In this document: positions 35,423-44,650 of the stretch, one piece after another
Layout: every line of letters begins with the position of its first letter
How positions within the stretch are numbered: position 1 is the first letter of the stretch
Assembly: GCF_001456025.1 (NCBI RefSeq)
Contig: NZ_LMTZ01000097.1
Coordinates: 1 to 64,000, forward strand
Length of the DNA: 64,000 bases
Direction: 5' to 3'
Source: Mastigocoleus testarum BC008
GTDB lineage: Bacteria > Cyanobacteriota > Cyanobacteriia > Cyanobacteriales > Nostocaceae
Program-made: the position numbers and the translations under genes
Notes under the pieces: model-generated
What the model was told of the DNA's origin: nothing
The model's input: only the letters and a program-made list of their open reading frames with translations
Database searches by the model: none

Positions 35423-36202
35423 TTAATTATCTCTTGATTTTATCGAAGCAAATTGTTGATGGTCCTGTTGGTTTACATCTGATGGTAAAAAATGACCGTG
35501 CAAACCATAACTTACTAAGCCCATATATTCATAAAATACCAGCATTGCTTTTCGACTTTGGACTAGTGCTGATGGAACGGGACTAGAATGTGGAATTACT
35601 TCAAATCCCGCACTTTTGAAAGTAAGTATGGAGCGCAACATGTGGGGAGGATCTGTAACTAACAGAATTTGCTTAATTCCCTGATTTTGTAATATTGATG
35701 CAGTGAATAAAGCGTTTTCTTTAGTAGTTCGAGAACAATGTTCTTCTGCTAAGGCTTTATCGGGGATTCCTTCTTCTTTGAGTTGTTCGACTATTTCTTC
35801 TCCGTCTCCAACCCCACTAGCAAAAATTAAAGGAGCGCGTCCCATTTCCCAAAGTCTAGCTGCAACTTTAACTCGAGAGTAACGTAATTGTTCTCCCCGA
35901 CCTAAAATTACAATTGCATCAACTTTATTACCTGGATCGGGTGGGATGAATGTGACTAACCCTTTATTGGCGATCGCAACAGTGAAAGGTAAAGTTGCAC
36001 TGAGATAAATAACTAATATAATTGTTCCAAAAGTACTCAGTACGCGTTTTAGTCGCAGCCTAGGAATGAGCCAGGGTAATAAGATTAAAGCTGATATGAA
36101 TAAAATTACTAAGCTTGGCGTCATCAATAACTTTGCCATCATCGATTTGATAGCTAGCCACTGATTAATCGGACGGCTAATACATAATAATTGATTAAAC
36201 AT
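35423..36202 (-). CDS. YdcF family protein (DUF218)
   Basis: A 259-residue protein with two N-terminal hydrophobic helices (about 26-46 and 55-75) and a DUF218/YdcF domain: VDAIVILGRGEQLRYSRV, PLIFASGVGDGEE, RTTKENALFTASIL and ILLVTDPPHMLRSILTF are the usual blocks. The family includes ElyC/SanA-like proteins linked to envelope polysaccharide metabolism, but the reaction is not established. The C-terminus (FYEYMGLVSYGLHG) fits the family. Confidence 0.9.
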   Translation of the reverse strand: MFNQLLCISRPINQWLAIKSMMAKLLMTPSLVILFISALILLPWLIPRLRLKRVLSTFGTIILVIYLSATLPFTVAIANKGLVTFIPPDPGNKVDAIVILGRGEQLRYSRVKVAARLWEMGRAPLIFASGVGDGEEIVEQLKEEGIPDKALAEEHCSRTTKENALFTASILQNQGIKQILLVTDPPHMLRSILTFKSAGFEVIPHSSPVPSALVQSRKAMLVFYEYMGLVSYGLHGHFLPSDVNQQDHQQFASIKSRDN

Positions 36203-36675
36203 TGAGGTTAACTTATCAAATTAATACTTATCAAATAAATACTTACCAAATAAATACTTACCAAACAAATACTTATCAAAGCGATAGTAATCTTAAATAA
36301 TTCACAAACGTAAAATGTGTAAAGGAAAAATTTCCAACTAAAAAAAATCTAAATGTATTCATCGCCATAAATAAAAGTACTATTGGAATTTCTCTACAAA
36401 ATATATATTCAAAAATAAAATGTGATTCCTAGATTATTTACCTACGATTTTAAAATAAACTTTAAATCCATGTAGTTTTGTTGCGACTACTACTATTGAT
36501 TAAATCATTTAAAATTCTAAATATAAAATTTAAGATTCCAACCCATAATTTAATCGTAATTATCTAAAAAGTTTAGTGAATAACAGTTTATATAGATAGT
36601 AAAATATAGCTATTGACAGAAACTCATATAATATATGGTTCTTCAAAAGTAAAAATTTTTCAGCAACCGAGGTAA
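36203..36675. other. 473-bp intergenic region with 16-bp tandem repeats
   Basis: At 36220-36280 there are four imperfect units of AAATAAATACTTACC. The rest is AT-rich and should contain the promoter of the mtnD-mtnX-mtnB group. I see no SAM riboswitch. Confidence 0.55.
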
Positions 36676-37242
36676 TTGATGGCAATTCTTAAACTAGAAG
36701 ATGGAACCTCCTATACAGATTTGCAGTTAATAACTAATGAGTTAGCATCTTTGAGGATCGCACTTAATTATTGGAGTGTAGGAGACGAACCACATTTACG
36801 AGACTTACTCGCAAAAGATAGTCTTACCGAAGATGAAAAGGAAGTGGTACTCCAAGGATTGGATAATTATTTCGAACAACTCAAACAAACTGAAGGTTAT
36901 CAATCTCGGGATTTGATTGCTTTACACCCAGGTATACCCAATTTAGATAGTTTGTTGTCAAAATTTGAGCGAACACATACCCATGCAGACAACGAGGTTC
37001 GTTATATCATTGACGGGGAAGGGGTTTTTGGGTTTGTACGTCCAGATGGAAGCCAAGTTGAGTTAACTATCCAACCAGAAGAATATATTAATGTTCCAGC
37101 AGGAACCGAACATTGGTTTTATTTAACACCAAACCGTCGGATCAAAGCAGTACGCTATTTCAGTAATACAGAAGGTTGGGTTCCAGAATATACAGGTACA
37201 GAAATTCGCTTTAGTCAGAATCAGTTGACAGTGAACAGTTAA
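36676..37242 (+). CDS. mtnD: Acireductone dioxygenase
   Basis: Methionine salvage enzyme: acireductone + O2 give 2-keto-4-methylthiobutyrate + formate (Fe form). A 188-residue cupin with the metal ligands His100, His102, Glu106 (ERTHTHADNEVRYI) and His145 (PAGTEHWFYL). It also has the conserved GEGVFGFVRPDG and IKAVRYFSNTEGWVPEY. The start ATG is preceded by GAGGTAATTG. First gene of an mtnD-mtnX-mtnB group on the plus strand; an AGTTAAC heptamer array follows the stop codon. Confidence 0.95.
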   Translation: MMAILKLEDGTSYTDLQLITNELASLRIALNYWSVGDEPHLRDLLAKDSLTEDEKEVVLQGLDNYFEQLKQTEGYQSRDLIALHPGIPNLDSLLSKFERTHTHADNEVRYIIDGEGVFGFVRPDGSQVELTIQPEEYINVPAGTEHWFYLTPNRRIKAVRYFSNTEGWVPEYTGTEIRFSQNQLTVNS

Positions 37243-37285
37243 CAGTTAACAGTTAACAGTTAACAGTGAACAATGAACAGTTGAA
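37224..37285. repeat. STRR heptamer array (AGTTAAC)
   Basis: About six units of AGTTAAC with AGTGAAC variants. The array begins at the last codons of mtnD and lies between mtnD and mtnX. A separate GC-rich dispersed repeat (AGCGAAGCGTGCGCG) follows at about 37340-37375. Confidence 0.88.
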
Positions 37286-37400
37286 AGGTATTGATAGCTT
37301 TAGCCCATAAAGGTGTGTGGTGTTAGCTATAAACTGTTAGCGAAGCGTGCGCGTTCCTAGCGTAAGCGTACCGTAGATATTGCGCATTAACTGAACAAAA

Positions 37401-38030
37401 GTGGATCGGATAATTTTTTGTGATTTTGACGGGACAATTACTGTTGAAGAAACCTTTGTTGCAATACTGAAAAAGTTTTCTCCTAAAGTTTCTGGAGAAC
37501 TAATTCCCCAAATGTACACCAGAAAATTAACTTTGCGACAGGGAGTACGACGAATTCTCGAATCTATTCCATCTTCATGCTACGCCGAAATTCTAGATTT
37601 TAGCCGAAATCGAGAAATACGACCGGGTTTTGAAGCATTCTTAGATTTTCTTGAAGCTGAATCTGTACCGTTGGTTGTAGTTTCTGGAGGACTCAAAGAA
37701 ATAGTAAAAACAGTTATGGGTGAATTGGTCAACCGAGTTCAAGAAATTCATGCGATCGACGTGAATACCACAAGTGAATATTTGCAGGTGTTTTCGGAAT
37801 TTGAAGGGGGAACAGAATTAGTTGCAAAAGTACAGGTGATGGATCGGTACCCATGTGATGAGAAAATAGCAATTGGTGATTCCTTAACCGATCTCAATAT
37901 GGCGCTACAGACACCAATGGTTTTTGCACGCGATCGCCTTGCGAAATATCTAGACGAACAAGAAAAAAGTTATATTCCCTGGGATGACTTTTTTGAAATC
38001 CGCGATTATCTCAAAAAATTGTGGAACTAG
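37401..38030 (+). CDS. mtnX: 2-hydroxy-3-keto-5-methylthiopentenyl-1-P phosphatase
   Basis: A HAD-family phosphatase of methionine salvage. It begins MDRIIFCDFDGTITVEET, giving nucleophile Asp8 and Asp10 of HAD motif I. Motif II is VVVSGG, and the motif III/IV acidic residues are in IAIGDSLTDLNMA. 209 residues fits MtnX. The start is GTG at 37401. The gene lies 158 bp after mtnD, interrupted by heptamers and a dispersed repeat. Paired with MtnD and MtnB it supports the MtnB-(enolase)-MtnX-MtnD route; the enolase MtnW is not in the window. Confidence 0.9.
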   Translation: MDRIIFCDFDGTITVEETFVAILKKFSPKVSGELIPQMYTRKLTLRQGVRRILESIPSSCYAEILDFSRNREIRPGFEAFLDFLEAESVPLVVVSGGLKEIVKTVMGELVNRVQEIHAIDVNTTSEYLQVFSEFEGGTELVAKVQVMDRYPCDEKIAIGDSLTDLNMALQTPMVFARDRLAKYLDEQEKSYIPWDDFFEIRDYLKKLWN

Positions 38031-38039
38031 AGTCAAATA

Positions 38040-38069
38040 CCCCAACTAACACTACGATTTTAGTTGGGG
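38040..38069. promoter_or_regulatory. Hairpin between mtnX and mtnB
   Basis: CCCCAACTAA (38040-38049) pairs perfectly with TTAGTTGGGG (38060-38069), with a 10-nt loop. It ends 33 bp before the ATG of mtnB. No T-run follows, so it may be an attenuator or mRNA-stability element rather than a terminator. Confidence 0.55.
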
Positions 38070-38102
38070 TGGGACTTGCGAAAAACCATTGAATATTTTT
38101 CT

Positions 38103-38726
38103 ATGACCAATACAAGTTTTGTCGATCCTCGTCTAGAGTTAATCGCAGCAGCAAGTCACTTTTATCAGCAAGGTTGGATGGTTGGTACTGCGGGTAACCT
38201 TTCCTGTCGGATACCTGATGGTAGCTTTTGGATTACAGCCAGTGGTAGATCTAAAGGTGAATTACAATTGGGTGATTTTATTCGTATGCACCCAGATGGA
38301 AGAATAGAACGAGAAGGATCTGCTAATAACTTAAAACCCTCAGCCGAAACTTCCATCCACCAAACTATTTATAGTTTATTCCCCGATGCGATCGCTTGCT
38401 ATCACGTTCATTCCGTGGAAGCAAATTTAGTTTCTGGATTTACTAATTCAGATAATCTATCACTACCACCTCTTGAAATGCTAAAAGGATTGGGAGTATG
38501 GGAAGAAAATCCTAATTGTGAAATACCAGTATTTACCAATCATCTCCAAGTACCGCAAATTGCAGCAGAAATTGAAAAGCGCTTTAGTAAGACATCTCCA
38601 CAAATACCAGCTTTACTAATTCGCAACCATGGTGTCACTGTTTGGGGAAAATCAACTACGGATGCTCGTAATTATACAGAGTTAGTCGAATATATTTTTC
38701 GTTATATGGTTGCATATAAAAAATAA
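38103..38726 (+). CDS. mtnB: Methylthioribulose-1-phosphate dehydratase
   Basis: A class II aldolase-fold enzyme that dehydrates 5-methylthioribulose-1-P in methionine salvage. Motifs: GWMVGTAGNLSCRIPDG, SGRSKGELQLGDF, PSAETSIHQTIY, zinc ligands in CYHVHSVEAN, and LLIRNHGVTVWGKS. The frame is open to an upstream TTG at 38064, but that would start inside the intergenic hairpin. ATG 38103 (MTNTSFVDPRLE) is preferred, giving about 207 residues. Third gene of the salvage group. Confidence 0.93.
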   Translation: MTNTSFVDPRLELIAAASHFYQQGWMVGTAGNLSCRIPDGSFWITASGRSKGELQLGDFIRMHPDGRIEREGSANNLKPSAETSIHQTIYSLFPDAIACYHVHSVEANLVSGFTNSDNLSLPPLEMLKGLGVWEENPNCEIPVFTNHLQVPQIAAEIEKRFSKTSPQIPALLIRNHGVTVWGKSTTDARNYTELVEYIFRYMVAYKK

Positions 38727-39327
38727 GCTAACGAAAAAGTTATTAGCATAGTGATTTCTACAGGAGCTTGTTGTCAGAGTCTGAGATTATTAATTTCTTC
38801 GTGACCGACTTCGTCGGAAGGAAGAAGGAAGACGGAAGAGGGAAGATGTCAATAAGCGCGTTTTCCAAAAAAATCTTCCTTCCTTCCAACAGGAAAGGAT
38901 GCAAGCCCCGTCCTTCCAGGACCCAGAAGGTTAGAGCCTACGGCGTCGGCGAAGCCTCTGACTAACGTCACGCTATAGCTTCGCTACCTACGGATCCGCT
39001 AAGGGAGGAGTACAACCAACTTTGGACGCGCTGCGCGTTCAGCTTGCTGCGTGCAAACGGCAACATAAAACCTTCTTCCTTCTTCCTTCTTCCCTCTTCC
39101 TTCGCTGTGACAAGTAATATTTTAAAGTATCTTTCTCCAGGCTCTTACAATAACTTGTATTAAGTATATTAAGTCCTGTATCAGTTTTATCTGCATTAAA
39201 TCCTGTTAGCAGAAGGATATTTGTAATAATAATTTTGAACGAAGTAAAATTTTATTGTTTTTGAGTGTAATTTAATACTTTTAAGTATTATCGGTTTATC
39301 TGAAAACCGTATTAAAAAATACTTGAA
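38727..39327. other. 601-bp region: mirrored heptamer arms around a GC-rich repeat
   Basis: A GGAAGAA-type array at about 38815-38850 is mirrored by its inverse (CTTCTTC/CTTCCTT units) at about 39070-39105. Between them is a composite of GC-rich palindromes (CCTACGGCGTCGGCGAAGCC, GACGCGCTGCGCGTTC). A 65-codon frame over 38768-38965 lies in this repeat DNA and is not called. The aqpZ promoter should lie in the AT-rich 39110-39327. Confidence 0.65.
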
Positions 39328-40104
39328 ATGCCTCTTACAAAACGTTGTTTAGCTGAATTAATTGGTACTTTTTGGCTGGTACTTGGTGGTTGTGGTAGTG
39401 CAGTACTCGCAGCTGCTTTTACCGCAGACGCAGCCAAAATTAGTGAAAGTACTTCTTATCCTTTAGGAATAGGATTAGTTGGTGTATCTTTGGCGTTTGG
39501 ATTGACTGTGATGACAATGGCTTATGCTATCGGTCATATTTCTGGTTGTCATCTCAACCCTGCTGTTTCTATCGGTTTAGCAACAGCAAAGCGTTTCCCC
39601 GCAAGGGAACTACCTGGTTATATTGTTTCCCAAGTTTTGGGTGCGATATTGGCTGCAGGTCTTTTATTTGTCATTGCTAGTGGGAAAGCAGGGTTTGAAC
39701 TAATTGGTTCAAATCCCCTCGCAACCAATGGTTTTGGTCCAGAACATTCTCCCGGAGCTTATTCACTACTTGCTTGCTTTATTGCTGAATTAGTGTTGAC
39801 TTTTATGTTTCTGTTAATTATCTTGGGGGCTACTGATAGTCGTGCACCTCAAGGTTTTGCTCCTGTTGCGATTGGTTTGGGATTAACTTTGATTCATTTA
39901 ATTAGCATTCCCGTAACTAATACTTCTGTTAACCCCGCACGTAGTCTAGGTCCTGCGGTATTTGTTGGTGGTTGGGCGATACAACAAGTGTGGCTATTTT
40001 GGTTAGCACCTATATTGGGTGCATTTTTAGCAGGATTATTCTACTATTACGTTTTTGAAGTTTCTCCACGGGAAAGAAATTTATCAGAAGCGCAAGGTCA
40101 GTAA
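39328..40104 (+). CDS. aqpZ: Aquaporin Z-type water channel
   Basis: A 258-residue MIP-family channel with six transmembrane helices and both NPA boxes: SGCHLNPAVSIGLA and TSVNPARSLGPAV. The selectivity filter resembles water-selective AqpZ (His in ISGCH/LTLIHLISIPVTN, Arg after the second NPA). Located in the plasma membrane, where it supports rapid osmotic water flow. Monocistronic, with a repeat-rich region upstream. Confidence 0.95.
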   Translation: MPLTKRCLAELIGTFWLVLGGCGSAVLAAAFTADAAKISESTSYPLGIGLVGVSLAFGLTVMTMAYAIGHISGCHLNPAVSIGLATAKRFPARELPGYIVSQVLGAILAAGLLFVIASGKAGFELIGSNPLATNGFGPEHSPGAYSLLACFIAELVLTFMFLLIILGATDSRAPQGFAPVAIGLGLTLIHLISIPVTNTSVNPARSLGPAVFVGGWAIQQVWLFWLAPILGAFLAGLFYYYVFEVSPRERNLSEAQGQ

Positions 40105-40422
40105 ATCTTGAATTTATAAGAGTTTAGCTTATCGAGAATAATCAAATTTTTGTTGCTTGAACCCGTGGTAATTAAACTTAAAAATTAGTAAGCCTTGCTA
40201 AGGGTATATTTTCTGTTCCCTATTTAATGTTTCCTATTTTTGCTCTCTATTCTCTAGCTTGATAATTAATTAGGATCTGCTGAACGACTCCAAAAATTTA
40301 TACATGTAACTTTTAAGTATCTAGATTATTCTGACTTCCTCTATTGATTCCCAAAGTTTCCCAACAAATTTTTTAGCTAACGCTACGTTATAGCTGAGAT
40401 GCGAACAGCAAACCCTAATTTT
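40105..40422. other. 318-bp intergenic region
   Basis: Spacer between convergent aqpZ and a small hypothetical gene. It contains short degenerate repeats of TCCCTATT type near 40210-40255. No gene seen. Confidence 0.35.
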
Positions 40423-40770
40423 CTAATTCTCACTAGGAACGCGCTCTTTTACCCTTTCTCTTTGGTTTTTACTACCTACAACGCTACCTGCAGCATACCC
40501 CAATAAAGTACATAAAATAGGGGTAAAAAGATTATAAAATTCACTATCACGCGAAGAACTTTGAGTATCAGATGTTTTTTCTTGAATTATTGGTTCATTA
40601 TTAAATACTCCTTCTGTTTGAGTATTTGAAGTAGAGCTTTGAGCGACTAATTGCTGTGAATATATAATTTTAGAACTTATAAATTGAGAAATCGCAGCAG
40701 ATTTAGAATTAATACCTGTCACGATTACAAAAGTTGTAATAACAAATGCAAATCGGCAATATTTAATCAT
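40423..40770 (-). CDS. Secreted or membrane hypothetical protein (115 aa)
   Basis: The N-terminal hydrophobic helix (FAFVITTFVIVTGI) acts as a signal or anchor. A Ser/Thr/Gln-rich middle follows, then a second hydrophobic Gly-rich stretch near residues 84-102 (LFTPILCTLLGYAAGSVVGS) and a basic tail (KNQRERVKERV). The Gly-rich C-terminal helix recalls glycine-zipper membrane segments. Family unknown. ATG at 40770. Confidence 0.55.
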   Translation of the reverse strand: MIKYCRFAFVITTFVIVTGINSKSAAISQFISSKIIYSQQLVAQSSTSNTQTEGVFNNEPIIQEKTSDTQSSSRDSEFYNLFTPILCTLLGYAAGSVVGSKNQRERVKERVPSEN

Positions 40771-41435
40771 TTTGAGCTATTTAGGTTGTTTTTAGTGAAT
40801 AGAAAATGGCGCGTAAACTATTACTTAATAGCTATATTTTTTAGAAAAAATTAAATCGATAAATAGTTATTTAATTGCTAGAATTCTGTCAGTATATCAC
40901 CATTACTAATACATATTTTGGTACGCAAAAATCAATACTTTTTTTTACAAAATTAAATGAATTGTAGTGAAAGTTTCTGTGTAATTAATTTGAGTTACGG
41001 TTAGTCATACCACATCCATTAAACCCAACCGAACTCTGAAGATGAAGGTAGCACAGGTATAAAAAGAGTGTCAGTGTAGCTCTATACTTAAAAGTAAAAT
41101 TACCATAGCTAATTGTTAGTGAAGCAGGACACCTAAGTACCCAAACCATGCTATAGCAATCCTAAATAATTCGTGTTAGCCGGATCAAAGATGAACGCGG
41201 TACCGTAGGTAAAAATAAATATTGTAGAGACGTTGCAGAGCCTGCGGCGTCGGCGTTAGCCTCTGCAACATCTCCTAAGAAACTTACACTCGAAAGCTTA
41301 TAAAATCGTACTTTTTGATTTTGTGAGCGTGAGTTTATTTTGTGTTTTGTGGAGGAGAATACCCAACCCCTCCTTACCCGCTCTACAGAAATCACCCGTT
41401 CATAAATCAAATACGATTGCTATAACAGTTAACTG
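40771..41435. other. 665-bp intergenic region with palindromic repeat
   Basis: It contains a GTAGAGACGTTGCA-family palindrome at 41224-41274. A minus-strand 82-codon frame (41162-41410) depends on that repeat and is not called. The rest is AT-rich. Confidence 0.5.
41224..41274. repeat. GTAGAGACGTTGCA-family palindromic repeat, copy A
   Basis: GTAGAGACGTTGCAGAG (41224-41240) is inverted as CTCTGCAACATCTC (41261-41274) around a GC-rich 20-bp core. The core matches, inverted, 19 of 20 bases of the core at 53770-53789. Confidence 0.75.
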
Positions 41436-44357
41436 TTAACTTTCTTTCTCGCTCATCATATGCTTGAAACGCTGGTCATTAAGAATTCCTTCAAAATCCG
41501 GATCTGTTGTAACTTCTTGACGATATTTGGGGTTGATTTCAACTGCCTTTTTGAGATTATCTACAGCTAAACTAACTTTGTTCTGAAATACGTAGCAAAT
41601 TGCTTTGTTATAGTAAGCACTGGCGTAATCTTTTTGAATTTCCAAAGCTTTATCAAAACTACTCAAAGCTTCTTCATCTCGTTCCAATTGAATTAAGACA
41701 TAACCCCGTTTATCCCAAGCTTTAGGAGAAGGATTAAGTTCAATTACTTTATCAAATGAATTCAATGCATCTTCATAACGTTCTAAAACTTCTGAAGCTA
41801 AACCACGATTCATCCAAGCAATACCGTTATCTGCTTGTACTTCAACAGCTTTATCAAAGGATTTAAACGCATCTTCGTGACGTTGTAATTTTCCGAGTAA
41901 AACCCCTCTATCAACCCAAGCTTGATGATAATCTTCTTTTACTGCTAATGCTCGATCAAAAGCTTTAATTGCATCTTCATAACGTTTTAATCTTCCCAAA
42001 CTCATACCCAAAACAAACCAAGCTTTCTCGTTTTTGGGATCAGATTTAACTACTTTACCAAAAGTTGCGATCGCGGCTTCATATCTCCGCAGCTCCATGA
42101 GTGCGAGTCCGCGATGATACCAAATATTGGAATTATCTGGTTGCAGTTCTAGAACTTTATCAAAGGAAGCGATCGCATCTTCGTAACGTTTCAATTCCCA
42201 GAGTGCCATACTCCGGGCTTCCCATCCATCTATATTATTAGGTTGAAGTTCTAAGGCTCGATCGTAAGCTGCGATCGCTCCTTCATAGTTTTGCTGTGCA
42301 AAAGCTTGATTCCCTTGGTCAATAAATTCACTGGGATTTAAGAATAGTTGCGGATTACTTGCTTGTAATTTTTCTAATGGTTCCGTTAAAGTTTGAATTT
42401 TTTGTGTTAATTCTGCGATCGCGCTTTCAGCGATTTGCGTGGGGGAAATTTCCGCCAGTTTTTGCAAAATTTGTTGTTTTTCGCTCTTAGCATCGGATTG
42501 TATCAGTTCTAATTGTTCAGCTAAAACAGTTTCTAGTTTATCCAGTCTTTCTAAGGTTAGATTCTTACGCGCTTGGACTACATCCAATAAAGTATTAAGT
42601 TGGTTGCTAGACTCGGTTTCCAACCGTTTCAAACTTTGAATAGTTTTATCTTTCTGGGCTTTAATATTTACTGCAGAACCAGAAACACTGTTAGCAAATT
42701 CAGTTTGTAAGTTTTGCAAGTTTTGCAATGTTGCATCCCTAAGGGACTGAATTTCTGAGAAGAACGCTGCGATTTGACTCTTAACTTCATTTTCCGATTT
42801 TTGCAGATGTTGCAAAGTTTGCTGTCTTTGTTCGTTGACTCCAGATTCGGAATTGGATATGCGAGCAACAACCTCAGTTTCTAGGGTTTGAATGTTATTT
42901 TGAGTCTGTTCAGTTTGTTGTTGGATTTGAGATTGTGCATCTGTTAATTGAGCAGTAATTTCTGTTGCTAGTTGCTCTAAATTTTGTAACGCTAATACTT
43001 GTTGCTGTTGGGCTTTCTCCCTCGCGCTAGCTTCCAAATCTGCAAGTTGAGGCGCAAACTCATTTTCTAATTGTTGCAGATCAGTAATAATTTTATCCCT
43101 TTCCTCTTGGGCTTTTCCTTTGAGTTGGGAAAGTTGAGAAACAAACTCCGATTCAGTATCGGTGAAACTTTTAAGAACTTCTAGTTTCTCGGTCTGCAAA
43201 TCAGCCTTTAATTGGGAAAGAGCAGTTGTAAATTCATTACTAGACTGTTGGAAATGCTGCAAAGTAGTATCTTTTTCTCCTTGCATGTTTTCCAGTAGTA
43301 ATTCCATTTGCGGTGCAAATTCAGATTCCAATTTTTGCAGATTTTCTAAAATCAAATCTCGTTGTGTTTGCACCGATGCTTGCATCTCACCAATTTGAGT
43401 TGCAAAATCTGTTTCCGACTGCTGTAATTCTTCAAATAAGCTATCTTTGCGTTGACTGATTTGTGTTTGTAATTCTTCAACTTGAGGAGTTAAATCTGCA
43501 GCCAAATGTTGTAAGGAAACTAAAGTCAAATCCCGTTGTGTTTCTGCTGCAGATTGAAGTTCTTTTAATTGATTTGTAAAATCTGTTTCCGATGTTTGTA
43601 ATTTTTCGAATACCTTACCTTTCTGCTCTTGTAATTCAGTTTCTAGTTCTTCTAGACGTGGAGTAAATTCAGTACTTAATTTTTCTAGGTTTTGAATAAT
43701 TGAGTTACCGCGCTCTTCTGTATTTGTCTGTAATAAGGTAACTTGAGTTGCAAAATCTGTATCAATTGTTTGCAGTTCTCGTTGAAAAGAACCGACCTGC
43801 GTCTTAATCTGATTTAATGCTTCTTCTTTGGATTCAGATAACAGTGTAACTATCTCTGATAGTTTTTCTCGCTTGACGTTGATATCTTTTTTCAAACTTT
43901 GCGCTTCATCATTTAACTCATCCGCAATTTCTTCTGCTTCACCAACGAGTTCTTCAACTTTTTTATTTGCGCTAATAATTCTAGTTTCTAAATCTTTCAG
44001 TTCCTTCAGGTGTTCTGTAACAATACTTGCAACTTCTCGCAACACTGCTCGTCTTAAAAATATTAAAGCTGCGACCCCGGCAGCTAATATCAAGCCCAAA
44101 GTGACAAGTAAAATGATAATTATTGGGTGAATTTGTGCCTCGACTTGTCTTCTCAATTCTTGTCTTTGGATTTCCAAGTCTTGGCTATTTGGAGTCGTTT
44201 GGGCAATAATTGTTTGGGAAATCTGGGGTTGATTCCTATTTCCAGAGCTTTCGCTAATTGCGTATGCTTTATTGATTCCAACAGATATTAAGCACGTAGA
44301 AAGAAGAATATTGCTGAACGACACCAATAAAAATATCTTGGGAATATAGCGTTTCAC
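41436..44357 (-). CDS. Membrane-anchored coiled-coil TPR protein (973 aa)
   Basis: An N-terminal hydrophobic segment (about 10-33) resembles a signal sequence. A second transmembrane helix (about 78-100, IIIILLVTLGLILAAGVAALIF) is followed by about 570 residues of coiled coil. From about residue 205 the coil shows ~29-residue units of the form R/KDxxLxxLQxLExEFxxQLxxLQ. About seven to eight TPRs follow (about 690-960; e.g. AWVDRGVLLGKLQRHEDAFKSFDKAVEV). The start is GTG at 44357 with AAAGGAAG just upstream. A structural or scaffold role at the membrane is inferred. A 74-nt inverted-repeat structure lies in the leader. Confidence 0.85.
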   Translation of the reverse strand: MKRYIPKIFLLVSFSNILLSTCLISVGINKAYAISESSGNRNQPQISQTIIAQTTPNSQDLEIQRQELRRQVEAQIHPIIIILLVTLGLILAAGVAALIFLRRAVLREVASIVTEHLKELKDLETRIISANKKVEELVGEAEEIADELNDEAQSLKKDINVKREKLSEIVTLLSESKEEALNQIKTQVGSFQRELQTIDTDFATQVTLLQTNTEERGNSIIQNLEKLSTEFTPRLEELETELQEQKGKVFEKLQTSETDFTNQLKELQSAAETQRDLTLVSLQHLAADLTPQVEELQTQISQRKDSLFEELQQSETDFATQIGEMQASVQTQRDLILENLQKLESEFAPQMELLLENMQGEKDTTLQHFQQSSNEFTTALSQLKADLQTEKLEVLKSFTDTESEFVSQLSQLKGKAQEERDKIITDLQQLENEFAPQLADLEASAREKAQQQQVLALQNLEQLATEITAQLTDAQSQIQQQTEQTQNNIQTLETEVVARISNSESGVNEQRQQTLQHLQKSENEVKSQIAAFFSEIQSLRDATLQNLQNLQTEFANSVSGSAVNIKAQKDKTIQSLKRLETESSNQLNTLLDVVQARKNLTLERLDKLETVLAEQLELIQSDAKSEKQQILQKLAEISPTQIAESAIAELTQKIQTLTEPLEKLQASNPQLFLNPSEFIDQGNQAFAQQNYEGAIAAYDRALELQPNNIDGWEARSMALWELKRYEDAIASFDKVLELQPDNSNIWYHRGLALMELRRYEAAIATFGKVVKSDPKNEKAWFVLGMSLGRLKRYEDAIKAFDRALAVKEDYHQAWVDRGVLLGKLQRHEDAFKSFDKAVEVQADNGIAWMNRGLASEVLERYEDALNSFDKVIELNPSPKAWDKRGYVLIQLERDEEALSSFDKALEIQKDYASAYYNKAICYVFQNKVSLAVDNLKKAVEINPKYRQEVTTDPDFEGILNDQRFKHMMSEKES

Positions 44358-44387
44358 AATTCACTTCCTTTATCTGTTGGTTATAGA

Positions 44388-44461
44388 CAATTACTTGGAC
44401 AGGTCACCTCCCTAATTTGGGCAATGACCCCATAAAGCATAAGCTATATGGCAAGTAATTG
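44388..44461 (-). promoter_or_regulatory. Structured leader of the TPR/coiled-coil gene
   Basis: CAATTACTTG (44388-44397) is perfectly inverted as CAAGTAATTG (44452-44461). Inside, GGTCA (44402-44406) is inverted as TGACC (44425-44429). The structure ends 30 nt before the start codon. It could be a folded 5' UTR (cis-regulatory RNA) or a pair of protein-binding sites. No known riboswitch class recognised. Confidence 0.45.
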
Positions 44462-44650
44462 CTTATATTAACTTTAACAATTTTGCTAAATTTCTTGTAC
44501 TTACATTCTTGTACTTACACAACTTACTCAAATTGACATGCTAAGCACTGTATCCCACTCTTGTAAACTGAAAATACCTACATCAGTGGGAAAAACTGGG
44601 TTTTGTGTCCGACATCGTACAGCTGAAGTCTATATCCGCGAATAATATTT

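Noticed and set aside
38768..38965. 65-codon plus-strand frame
   Set aside because: It lies entirely in heptamer and GC-rich repeat DNA.
41162..41410. 82-codon minus-strand frame
   Set aside because: A third of it is the translated GTAGAGACGTTGCA-family repeat.
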